NCBI GenBank assembly: GCA_964586145.1 | Contig: CAZPHH010000002.1 | Coordinates: 1-64,000, forward strand | Direction: 5' to 3' | Length of the DNA: 64,000 nt | From: JAFGJQ01 sp964586145 | GTDB lineage: Bacteria > Planctomycetota > Phycisphaerae > UBA1845 | In this document: one piece after another, positions 16,600 to 24,104 of the stretch | How the letters are laid out: every line of letters starts with the position of its first letter | How positions within the stretch are numbered: the first letter of the stretch is position 1 | Translations under genes and position numbers: made by a program | Notes under the pieces: model-generated | Database searches by the model: none | Told to the model about the DNA's origin: nothing | Seen by the model: only the letters and a program-made list of their open reading frames with translations

Positions 16600-16612
16600 T
16601 GGAACAGTTGCA
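16600..16612. promoter_or_regulatory. Second putative LacI-family operator upstream of the ABC operon
   Basis: The minus strand reads TGCAACTGTTCCA, which differs by one base from the perfect palindrome at 12946-12958. It lies about 64 bp upstream of the binding-protein ATG and upstream of the predicted -35, so the regulator could loop between sites or act from an upstream position. Confidence 0.5.
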
Positions 16613-16978
16613 CAGGGACGGTGCGGCATGTGCCTGGTTCGCAACCCAGGCGACGACGAAGAGACGACGAACCCTCTCTGAGTGGGCGCGGGTCAGATGC
16701 GACATCTCGGATATTGCAGGGAAATGCCGGAACGGTAGAGTGCCACACGGTGGCGCCCCGGTTGGGGCGGTTCCGGGGGGCTGACACAGGGGGATGCGGC
16801 GGGCGGGGAGATGGACGAGATTGACACGGTGGGCGGGATGGACACGATGGGTGGGTGCGACGAGGAGGAAAGGGAACGGGTCGGGGTGGGAGGGGGGTTG
16901 GCGAAACGACGGCAACGGCGTTCGGATGTGCCGCGAAACGGCAAGCCTGCGACCTTTGGTCCTGATGGGGGGGCGCGG

Positions 16979-17713
16979 ATGAGAACCAAAAGCAAGAAGA
17001 AAGGCACGAAGGCACGGAGGCACGGAGGCACGAGGGGGCGAAAGGATGCGGAGGGGGCTGAGGAGCGGAAGCGGCGGGCCCGGAAGATTCTGGCGGCGCT
17101 GCGGAAGACGTATGGGGAGGATACGACGACCGCGCTGGTGCATGAAAGCGCCCTTCACCTGCTCATCGCGACCATTCTGTCGGCCCAGTCGACGGACGAG
17201 ACCATCAACCGGCTGACGCCCGGGCTTTTCCGTAAGTACAGGGATGCCAAGGCATTCGCGGAGGCGCCACGGGAGGAACTGGAGGCGGACATCCGGCCGT
17301 CCGGGTTCTTCCGGAACAAGACCAAGGCCATCCAGGGGACGTGCCGGATGATCGTGGAGCGGTTCGGGGGGCAGGTGCCGGGCACGATGGAGGAGCTGCT
17401 GGAGCTGCCCGGTGTGGCCCGCAAGACCGCCAACGTGGTGCTGGGCACGTGGTTCCGCAAGGCCGAAGGGGTGGTCGTGGACACCCACGTCGGGCGGCTG
17501 GCGGAGCGGCTGCGGTTGACCTGGACTGGCCGGAATGCGAAGGACGCGGTCCGGATCGAGCAGGATTTGATGGCGGTGCTGCCGCGGGAGAGCTGGACGT
17601 TCGCGGCGCACGCCCTGGTCTGGCACGGCCGGCGGGTATGCACGGCCCGCAAGCCGGCGTGTGAGCGGTGTGAATTGGCGTCGTATTGTCCGTCGGCGGG
17701 GGAGTTTGCGTGA
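16979..17713 (+). CDS. nth: Endonuclease III (DNA glycosylase/AP lyase)
   Basis: A 244-residue base-excision repair enzyme that removes oxidised pyrimidines and cleaves the resulting abasic site. The helix-hairpin-helix reads LPGVARKTANVVL with catalytic Lys149; the catalytic Asp is Asp168 in VDTHV. The [4Fe-4S] ligands follow the family spacing C-x6-C-x2-C-x5-C near the C-terminus (CTARKPACERCELASYC). The conserved LLIATILSAQSTD segment is present. The first 35 residues are basic and low in complexity and are encoded partly by an 8-bp tandem repeat, so the true start may be further downstream. Frames extending back to 16811 are Gly- and Arg-rich and not convincing. Confidence 0.93.
   Translation: MRTKSKKKGTKARRHGGTRGRKDAEGAEERKRRARKILAALRKTYGEDTTTALVHESALHLLIATILSAQSTDETINRLTPGLFRKYRDAKAFAEAPREELEADIRPSGFFRNKTKAIQGTCRMIVERFGGQVPGTMEELLELPGVARKTANVVLGTWFRKAEGVVVDTHVGRLAERLRLTWTGRNAKDAVRIEQDLMAVLPRESWTFAAHALVWHGRRVCTARKPACERCELASYCPSAGEFA
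17003..17034 (+). repeat. 8-bp tandem repeat GGCACGGA, four copies
   Basis: Four consecutive octamers, GGCACGAA, GGCACGGA, GGCACGGA, GGCACGAG, lie inside the N-terminal extension of nth. The unit is not a multiple of three, so a change in copy number would shift the frame of any translation starting upstream. Confidence 0.85.
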
Positions 17714-17825
17714 ACCGGGGGGTTCCGGCGGGGTGCGAATCGGGCGGGTCCGGCTGCAACCGGCGGGCCGGTCGGCGGGTACTCATGAGATCGATCGGCG
17801 GTGCGGCGGGACGTTTTTGCCGTTC

Positions 17826-17854
17826 TTGACAGGTTTTCGTAAGTGCATTAGCCT
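17826..17854 (+). promoter_or_regulatory. Predicted promoter of the rpmF-plsX-fab operon
   Basis: A perfect TTGACA at 17826-17831 is followed after 17 bp by TAGCCT at 17849-17854 (3 of 6). A bulged hairpin, GGAGCT to AGCTCC at 17857-17881, would sit at the very 5' end of the transcript. The leader to rpmF is about 85 nt. Confidence 0.5.
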
Positions 17855-17945
17855 GTGGAGCTTGCCTGGAGGCTGAGCTCCCGGGCGGCGCGTGTGGTGC
17901 GCGGATTGCATCGCAGGTTGGCGCCCGTTTTTTTTGGAGTTTTTG

Positions 17946-18131
17946 ATGTTACCGGCGAAAAAGAAGTCGCGGACGCGGACGCGCACGAAGCGTGCGCACC
18001 ACGCGTTGCGTCCGCAGAACGTGGTTTCGTGTCCGAAGTGTCGATCGGCCAAGCTCCCTCACGCCGCGTGTGAGAACTGCGGGTACGTCAGTTCGCGCGT
18101 GGCGCTGGCGCTGAAGGAGAAAGAGGCCTGA
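17946..18131 (+). CDS. rpmF: Large ribosomal subunit protein bL32
   Basis: A 61-residue ribosomal protein. It has the L32 start LPAKKKSRTRTRTKRAHHAL and the zinc-ribbon Cys pairs CPKC and CENC. GGAG lies 6 nt before ATG 17946. The gene overlaps the plsX start by one nucleotide (TGATG). The rpmF-plsX-fab order is an old and widespread arrangement that links ribosome and membrane-lipid production. Confidence 0.97.
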   Translation: MLPAKKKSRTRTRTKRAHHALRPQNVVSCPKCRSAKLPHAACENCGYVSSRVALALKEKEA

Positions 18132-19135
18132 TGCCCAACCGGATCGCTCTGGATGCCATGGGCGGAGACTTTGCTCCGCAGGCAGTCGTCCGCGGCGCCG
18201 TGCAGGCGGTGGCGGGTGATCCCGACCTTCAGGTCCTGTTGGTGGGTGACGAAGGGCGGGTCAAGGCGGAACTCGATGCGATCGGGGGGTTTGCGGGTGC
18301 GGACCGGGTTCGGGTCGTCCATGCGTCGCAGGTGATCGGGATGGACGAGCCGCCGATGGACGCGTTGCGTCAGAAGAAGGACTCGTCCATTCACCGCATG
18401 ACGCAGTTGGCGTTGGAGGGTCAGGCGGACGCGATCATCAGTGCGGGCAACACGGGGGCGTGTGCCGGCGCGGCGCAAATCAAGCTGCGGCCCTTGCGGT
18501 GCGTCAACCGCCCGGGAATTGCGGTGGCGATTCCGTCGTTTTACGGCCCGGTGGTCATTTGCGACGTGGGGGCAAACATCCAGGCGAAGCCGCGTCAGCT
18601 TTACGAGTACGCGGTGCTGTCGACGCTGTATGCGGAGAAGGTGATCGGGCGGGAGAACCCGCGGGTCGGCCTTCTTTCCGTGGGGGAGGAGAGTGCCAAG
18701 GGCACGGAGGTGGTGAAGCAGACGCACGAGCTGCTGCAGCGCGATACGAAGCTCAACTTCGTGGGCAACGTGGAGGGTCGCGACCTGTTTTCCAACGTGT
18801 GCGAGGTCGCCGTGTGCGACGGGTTTGTCGGCAACATCGTGCTGAAACTGATCGAAGGGCTTTCGGAGGGTCTCTTTCCCACCATTGAACGGGAGCTCGC
18901 GGACGAGGACCCGCAGGCGCGGGCGCGGTTTGACTCGGCCATCAAGCGGGTGTGGGCCCGGCACGACTTCAGCGAGTACGGGGGCGCCCCGTTGCTGGGC
19001 ATCAACGGTGTGTGTATCATCTGCCACGGGCGGAGCGGGGAGCGGGCGATCTGCAACGCGATCCGCGCCGCGACCAGGTTCCTGGCGCACAAACTGAACG
19101 ACGCCGTGCTCGCACGCTTGGGCGGGAACGGCTGA
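18131..19135 (+). CDS. plsX: Phosphate acyltransferase PlsX
   Basis: A 334-residue cytoplasmic enzyme of normal length. It converts acyl-ACP to acyl-phosphate, the first step feeding glycerol-3-phosphate acylation for phospholipids. Family marks are the N-terminal IALDAMGGD, SAGNTGA, a GNVEGRD segment and CDGFVGNIVLK, with EYGGAPLLGINGVCIICHG near the C-terminus. It is coupled to rpmF by a one-base overlap and precedes fabH by 13 nt. Confidence 0.97.
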   Translation: MPNRIALDAMGGDFAPQAVVRGAVQAVAGDPDLQVLLVGDEGRVKAELDAIGGFAGADRVRVVHASQVIGMDEPPMDALRQKKDSSIHRMTQLALEGQADAIISAGNTGACAGAAQIKLRPLRCVNRPGIAVAIPSFYGPVVICDVGANIQAKPRQLYEYAVLSTLYAEKVIGRENPRVGLLSVGEESAKGTEVVKQTHELLQRDTKLNFVGNVEGRDLFSNVCEVAVCDGFVGNIVLKLIEGLSEGLFPTIERELADEDPQARARFDSAIKRVWARHDFSEYGGAPLLGINGVCIICHGRSGERAICNAIRAATRFLAHKLNDAVLARLGGNG

Positions 19136-19148
19136 ATCGAGACAATCC

Positions 19149-20141
19149 ATGGGTCTATTTCTACCGGTGGTGATCCGGGGGACCGGTTCTTTTGTTCCCT
19201 CGGAGGTGCTGACAAACGAGTTTTTTGCCGGCTACCTGGACACGTCGGACGAGTGGATTGTGCCCCGTACGGGCATTCGGGAGCGGCGGCGCGTCGCGCC
19301 CGACGAGTCCACGCTGACGCTGGCGAAGGCGGCGGCCGAGCGGGCCCTCGCGGACGCGGGGATGACGGCGTCGGACCTCGATCTGATCGTGGTGGCCACT
19401 GTTACTCCGGACACGCCGCTGCCGGCCACGGCCTGCTGGCTTCAGGCGGAACTGGGCGTAACGGACGTGCCGGCTTACGATCTGGCGGCGGCATGCAGTG
19501 GGTTTGTCTACGGGCTGGTCTTTTCGGCTGCGCAGATCACGGCCGGTTTGTACAAGAACGTTCTGCTGGTGGCGGCGGAGACGCTGACGCGGATCACGGA
19601 TTATGAGGACCGGGCCACGGCGATTCTGTTTGGTGATGCGGCCGGGGCGGCGGTTGTCTCACGCAGTGACGATCCCGGTCGAGGGATCCTCTACCAGAGT
19701 CTCGGCGCGAAGGGGCAGGACGCCAAGGCGGTGTGGATTCCGGCGGGCGGCAGCCGCGAGCCGGCATCGGCACGAACGGTTGCGGAGCGCCTGCACTACA
19801 TGAAGATGCGGGGCAGCGACCTCTTCAAGTTTGCCGTCGGCAAAATGGAGGAGTTGGTCGTGGCGTGCCTGGAAGAGACCGGGACGAAGGTCGAAGACCT
19901 GGCCATGGTGATTCCGCACCAGTCGAATCTTCGGATTATGGAAGCGGCTCGCCGGCGGATCCAGTTGCCGATCGAGAAGCTGGCGGTGAACATTGACCGC
20001 TACGGGAACACGTCGGCGGCGTCGATTCCGTTGGCCCTGGATGAGGCGCGCCGAAAGGGCCGGCTTCGTGCGGGCGACCTAGTGATGTTTCTGGGTTTCG
20101 GCGGGGGGCTCACGTGGGGCGTGACCCTGATGCGGCTGTAG
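19149..20141 (+). CDS. fabH: 3-oxoacyl-ACP synthase III
   Basis: A 330-residue initiating condensing enzyme of type II fatty acid synthesis, joining acetyl-CoA (or a branched primer) to malonyl-ACP. The catalytic triad is Cys116 in AAACSGF, His257 in IPHQSN and Asn287 in RYGNTSAAS. The family has PHQAN at the second site; Ser for Ala here is a mild change. The C-terminal GFGGGLTWG is typical. The ribosome binding site is weak, and a GTG about 20 nt in could be the real start. Confidence 0.96.
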   Translation: MGLFLPVVIRGTGSFVPSEVLTNEFFAGYLDTSDEWIVPRTGIRERRRVAPDESTLTLAKAAAERALADAGMTASDLDLIVVATVTPDTPLPATACWLQAELGVTDVPAYDLAAACSGFVYGLVFSAAQITAGLYKNVLLVAAETLTRITDYEDRATAILFGDAAGAAVVSRSDDPGRGILYQSLGAKGQDAKAVWIPAGGSREPASARTVAERLHYMKMRGSDLFKFAVGKMEELVVACLEETGTKVEDLAMVIPHQSNLRIMEAARRRIQLPIEKLAVNIDRYGNTSAASIPLALDEARRKGRLRAGDLVMFLGFGGGLTWGVTLMRL

Positions 20142-20165
20142 AATTCAAGGATCGGGCTCGAACGG

Positions 20166-21104
20166 ATGACGAGGCAAGCACTACTGTTCCCGGGGCAGGG
20201 ATCGCAGTCCATTGGGATGGGACGCGACGTTGCGTCGGACAGTCCGGTCGCGGCGGAGGTGTTCCGCAAGGCGGACTCCGTTCTGGGGTACGGGCTGTCG
20301 CACATCTGCTTCGAGGGACCGGACGCGAAACTGGAATGCACGGACATTCAGCAGCCGGCGATCTTCGTCACCAGTGTGGCCGTGTGGGAGGCGCTGCGGG
20401 AGAAGGGCGTGAGCCTTTCCTGGTTCGAGGCGGCCGCGGGCCTGAGCCTGGGTGAGTATTCGGCTTTGCACGTGGCGGGCTCGCTGTCGTTTGAGGATGG
20501 TCTGCGGCTGGTGCAGCGCCGGGGCCAGTTGATGCAGGAAGCCGCGGAGGCGAATCCGAGCGGGATGGTGTCGCTGGTTGGGGCGGACGAGGCCGCGGCC
20601 CGGACGCTGTGCGAGAAAGCGGCCCAGGGCGAGGTGCTGTCACCGGCGAACTTCAACTGCCCGGGGCAGATTGTGATTTCCGGTTCGCGGGCGGCGTGCG
20701 GTCGGGCCTTGGAGATGGCCGGCGAGGTGGGGTGCCGGGCGGTGCCGCTGAAGGTGGCCGGTGCGTTTCATTCGGCGCTGATGGCGTCCGCGGCGGAGGG
20801 TCTGGCGGCGGCCTTGGCATCGGCTCCGGTTCGTTCGCCTTCGATTCCGGTGATTTCCAACGTGACGGGAGAGCCGCACGGGGACCCGGAGTCCATCCGG
20901 ACGGCGCTGGTTCAGCAGCTTACGCATCCGGTGCTTTGGCAGCGGTCCATGGAGCGACTGGTGGGCCGGGGTCTCCAGCGGTTCGTGGAAGTCGGGGCCG
21001 GGCGGGTGCTGAAGGGTCTGATGCGCAAGATGGACCGGGCCGCCGAGGTGGTCAACGTGGGCACGGCCGCGGAGTTGGATGCGAACCTGTCGCCCCGGAG
21101 CTGA
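20166..21104 (+). CDS. fabD: Malonyl-CoA:ACP transacylase
   Basis: A 312-residue enzyme that loads malonate from CoA onto acyl carrier protein. The start LLFPGQGSQ is standard. The nucleophile is Ser94 in GLSLGEYSA. The family pattern is GHSLGE, so Leu93 replaces His beside the nucleophile. The second catalytic residue is the His of GAFHSALM. The oxyanion glutamine is in the N-terminal PGQGSQ. The gene is 24 nt after fabH and 25 nt before fabG. Confidence 0.95.
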   Translation: MTRQALLFPGQGSQSIGMGRDVASDSPVAAEVFRKADSVLGYGLSHICFEGPDAKLECTDIQQPAIFVTSVAVWEALREKGVSLSWFEAAAGLSLGEYSALHVAGSLSFEDGLRLVQRRGQLMQEAAEANPSGMVSLVGADEAAARTLCEKAAQGEVLSPANFNCPGQIVISGSRAACGRALEMAGEVGCRAVPLKVAGAFHSALMASAAEGLAAALASAPVRSPSIPVISNVTGEPHGDPESIRTALVQQLTHPVLWQRSMERLVGRGLQRFVEVGAGRVLKGLMRKMDRAAEVVNVGTAAELDANLSPRS

Positions 21105-21129
21105 GCGGGCGTGGGGCAAGGATGGACCA

Positions 21130-21876
21130 ATGAACAAGGAATTGCAGTCCAAGACGGCGGTGGTGACCGGCGCAGCCCGCGGAATCGGCCGGGCGATCTG
21201 CATGGAACTGGCCGGACGGGGCGCGAACATTGTGGCTGTCGACCTGCTGGCGGACCCGCTGAAGTCCACCGTTTCCGAGCTGGGTGACCTGGGCGTGAAG
21301 GCGGTGGCGAAGGTTGAGGACGTGACGGACGGTCCGGCCATGCGTCAATTGGGCGACGAAGTGGTGGGGGAGTTCGGCGGCATCGACATCATGGTGAACA
21401 ACGCGGGCATCACGCGTGACACGCTGTTGCTGTCGATGGACGACGACCAGTGGGACCTGGTGATCCGCGTGAACCTGCGGGGGGTCTACCTGGGCACGCA
21501 GATGGCGGGCAAGGCCATGCTGCGAGCGCGGTCGGGTCGGATCATCAACATTGCGAGCGTGTCGGGGGTGATGGGCAACCGGGGTCAGGCGAACTACGCG
21601 GCGAGCAAGGCGGGGGTGATCGGCCTGACCAAGTCGGCGGCCAAGGAACTGGGCAAGCGCAGCATTACCTGCAACGCGGTGGCCCCGGGTTTCATCGCCA
21701 CGGACATGACCGACGTTCTGCCGGACCAGGTGAAGGAGGCGGTGAAACCGCTCATTCCGCTGCAGCGGTTCGGGACGGCGGCCGAGGTGGCGGGGGTGGT
21801 GGCGTTTCTGGCCGGCCCGGGCGCCTCGTATATCACGGGGCAGGTGATCCAGGTGGACGGCGGGTTGCGGATGTAG
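21130..21876 (+). CDS. fabG: 3-oxoacyl-ACP reductase
   Basis: A 248-residue short-chain dehydrogenase that reduces 3-oxoacyl-ACP with NADPH. The cofactor motif is TGAARGIG near residue 12, with NNAGIT and the catalytic IASVSG and YAASKAG (Ser, Tyr, Lys) in order. The C-terminus ends in GQVIQVDGGLRM, as usual. ATG 21130 is preceded by AAGGATGG. Position between fabD and acpP supports FabG over a general dehydrogenase. Confidence 0.96.
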   Translation: MNKELQSKTAVVTGAARGIGRAICMELAGRGANIVAVDLLADPLKSTVSELGDLGVKAVAKVEDVTDGPAMRQLGDEVVGEFGGIDIMVNNAGITRDTLLLSMDDDQWDLVIRVNLRGVYLGTQMAGKAMLRARSGRIINIASVSGVMGNRGQANYAASKAGVIGLTKSAAKELGKRSITCNAVAPGFIATDMTDVLPDQVKEAVKPLIPLQRFGTAAEVAGVVAFLAGPGASYITGQVIQVDGGLRM

Positions 21877-21985
21877 GGTTGTCGGGGGCCGGGCACGGTT
21901 GAATCGGACCGGGGCAGCGGCTAGAATCCCGGCCCATAACTGTAAGGTCCGTACTGGCAAGCGGTACAAGGCAGGAGGAATGCTT

Positions 21986-22267
21986 GTGTCGATACCGTCG
22001 AAAGAAGAGATTCAGGCCAAGGTCATCTCGATTGTTGCGGAGCACCTGGCGCGCGACCCGTCTGAAATGACCCGCGAAACGTCGTACCAGAATGACCTCA
22101 ATGCCGATTCTTTGGACATCGTGGAGGTCGTGATGGACCTCGAAGAGGCGTACGACATGAACGTACCCGACGAGGACGCGCAGAAGATCGATACGATTGG
22201 TGCGACCGTCGACTACATCCACGAGCAGTTGAGCAAGAAGAACGGCGACGCCGGCTCGAGCGCGTAG
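21986..22267 (+). CDS. acpP: Acyl carrier protein (GTG start)
   Basis: A 93-residue acyl carrier. The phosphopantetheine serine is Ser42 in NADSLDIVE. The GTG at 21986 is preferred because AGGAGG at 21973-21978 lies 7 nt away, whereas ATG 21980 would leave only one base. The product then begins MSIPSKEEI. The C-terminus has a short Lys/Asn/Gly/Ser tail after DYIHEQL. It carries growing acyl chains for the surrounding Fab enzymes. Confidence 0.95.
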   Translation: MSIPSKEEIQAKVISIVAEHLARDPSEMTRETSYQNDLNADSLDIVEVVMDLEEAYDMNVPDEDAQKIDTIGATVDYIHEQLSKKNGDAGSSA

Positions 22268-22301
22268 ACGGCCGCGAATCCATTGTTACCGAGAGCAACG
22301 C

Positions 22302-23546
22302 ATGGCTGACCGACGCGTCGTAGTGACGGGCACGGGTGTGGTGACTCCGCTCGGATGCTCCGTCGACAGGTTCTGGGATGATCTCATCTCCGGGAAGTCC
22401 GGCATCCGCCCTGTTGAGCGATTCGACAGCACCGGGTTTGACGTCCATTTCGGGGGCGAGTGCCTTGACTTCGACACGGCGGGAGTGATTGAGACCAAGG
22501 CGGCCCGCCGGATGGATCGTTTCAGCCAGATGGCGCTGGTGGCGGCGGATCAGGCCGTCCGGCAGAGCGGCTTTGACGTCTCGGCCGTCGATCCGGTGCG
22601 CGTGGGCTGCACGATCGGCTCCGGCATCGGGGGAATCAAGGAACTGGAGGACCAGTATCGCCGCCTTCTGGAGAAGGGTCCGGACAAGGTCTCGGCGTTC
22701 ACCATTCCCAAACTGATGGTGAACGCGGCGGCGGGCAACGTCTCGATTGCGATCGGGGCCAAAGGGCCCAGTCAGGCCGTTTCCACGGCGTGCGCGTCCG
22801 GGACGAACGCGCTGGGAGACGCCTTTCACTGGATTCGCCGGGGCATGGTGGACGTGATGGTTTCCGGCGGTGCCGAAGCCGCTCTGACGCCGCTGGGGCT
22901 CTCCGCGTTTGCCGCGATGAAGGCCCTGAGCACCCGCAATGATGACCCACCGACCGCCTCGCGCCCGTTCGATCGGAGTCGGGACGGATTCGTCCTCAGC
23001 GAGGGGGCCGGAATCCTCGTGCTGGAGGAATTGGAGTTCGCCCGTCGTCGTGGCGCGGAGATCCTGGCGGAGATCACGGGCTTTGGATCTACGTGTGACG
23101 CCGGCCACCTGACGGCGCCGGACGAGGACGGCGCGGGGGCCGCTCGGGCCATGGAAGTGGCCCTGGCTGATGCCCGGCTGAACCCGGACGATGTTCAGTA
23201 CATCAACGCCCACGCCACCGGGACCCCCCTGGGGGATGTGGCCGAGTGCTATGCGGTTCGCAAGGTTTTCGGACCACGGGGTGACGGAGTGGCCGTTAGC
23301 AGTACCAAGGCGTCCATCGGGCACCTGCTGGGGGCCAGCGGGGCGGTGGAGCTGGTGGCGTGCATCCAGGCCATCCGGCACTCGGTGGCTCCGGCGACCA
23401 TTACCCTCGAGAATCCCGATGAGGGTTGCTGTGAGGTTCGGCATCTGAAGGGGTCGGCGCAGGATATGCCGATTGAGCGAGCCATGAACAACTCCTTCGG
23501 TTTCGGCGGCCACAACGCCTGCATCATCGTTTCCAAGTATCGCTGA
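22302..23546 (+). CDS. fabF: 3-oxoacyl-ACP synthase II
   Basis: A 414-residue elongating condensing enzyme. The triad is Cys164 in STACASG, His304 in HATGTPLGD and His341 in SIGHLLGASG. The C-terminal NNSFGFGGHNAC is typical. His304 sits in an HATGT context rather than the HGTST of E. coli. It follows acpP by 34 nt, closing the fatty acid set. FabZ, FabI and the Acc subunits are not in the window. Confidence 0.96.
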   Translation: MADRRVVVTGTGVVTPLGCSVDRFWDDLISGKSGIRPVERFDSTGFDVHFGGECLDFDTAGVIETKAARRMDRFSQMALVAADQAVRQSGFDVSAVDPVRVGCTIGSGIGGIKELEDQYRRLLEKGPDKVSAFTIPKLMVNAAAGNVSIAIGAKGPSQAVSTACASGTNALGDAFHWIRRGMVDVMVSGGAEAALTPLGLSAFAAMKALSTRNDDPPTASRPFDRSRDGFVLSEGAGILVLEELEFARRRGAEILAEITGFGSTCDAGHLTAPDEDGAGAARAMEVALADARLNPDDVQYINAHATGTPLGDVAECYAVRKVFGPRGDGVAVSSTKASIGHLLGASGAVELVACIQAIRHSVAPATITLENPDEGCCEVRHLKGSAQDMPIERAMNNSFGFGGHNACIIVSKYR

Positions 23547-23635
23547 GTTCTCAAGTTACCCCCCTGGGGACACCGATATCCCGGGCGCAGAGGCCCGTAC
23601 CTCGCCCGACGGCGCGACGCCCGGGGAGTATCCAC

Positions 23636-24073
23636 GTGACCATCAGCCAGGCCGACATCGACGCGCTGCTGGCGTCTGCCAGCGATCTGGACAACGAGGA
23701 GGCCAAGCCGGCTGCCCCGGCTTCGCGCCCAACGCCTGGGCGCGTTGAGAGTCCGGTACGGGCTCCCGGCCGCGGGGGCGGAGCGGCCACAGCCCCGATC
23801 TCGGTGCCGGGTGAGTTGCGTCGCATTCTGCGGATGCGGGTGCCGGTGCTGGTAAACCTGGCGGAACGGGACGTGAGTCTTCATTCCGTTCTGCGCTGGA
23901 CGCCCGGATCCATCATCGAGTTCGACAAACCCGCCGATTCCGACCTTCGACTGGTGATCGCCAATAAGCCCATCGGTTCCGGACATGCCGTGAAGGTCGG
24001 CGAGAATTTCGGACTGCGCGTGACGATGATCGGCGATGTAACGGATCGCATCCTGGCGATGGGCGGGGCGTAG
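23636..24073 (+). CDS. fliN: FliN-type flagellar motor switch protein with FliM-like N-terminal peptide
   Basis: A 145-residue protein. The C-terminal 80 residues are a SpoA/FliN domain (RILRMRVPVLVNLAERDVSL, VGENFGLRVTMIGDV) that forms the flagellar C-ring. The N-terminus reads TISQADIDALLA, which matches the conserved start of FliM and FliY, where it can bind CheY-P; plain FliN proteins normally lack it. A Pro/Ala-rich linker joins the two. GTG 23636 has GGGGAG 7 nt upstream. It is 89 nt after fabF on the same strand and no other flagellar gene is in view, so it is either readthrough of the lipid operon or an isolated motor gene. Confidence 0.8.
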   Translation: MTISQADIDALLASASDLDNEEAKPAAPASRPTPGRVESPVRAPGRGGGAATAPISVPGELRRILRMRVPVLVNLAERDVSLHSVLRWTPGSIIEFDKPADSDLRLVIANKPIGSGHAVKVGENFGLRVTMIGDVTDRILAMGGA

Positions 24074-24104
24074 GCGCGCGGCCGCTCTCATCCTCGTTTC
24101 CGAT

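Noticed and set aside
16636..16655. A GGTTCGCAACCC segment resembling a tRNA T-arm
   Set aside because: No acceptor, D or anticodon stem can be built around it.
16811..16978. A 56-residue N-terminal extension of endonuclease III
   Set aside because: Gly/Met/Asp repeats with no family support; the family starts near residue 30 of the chosen form.
21980..21985. ATG start for acpP two codons upstream
   Set aside because: Only one base separates it from AGGAGG, too close for initiation; GTG 21986 is spaced correctly.
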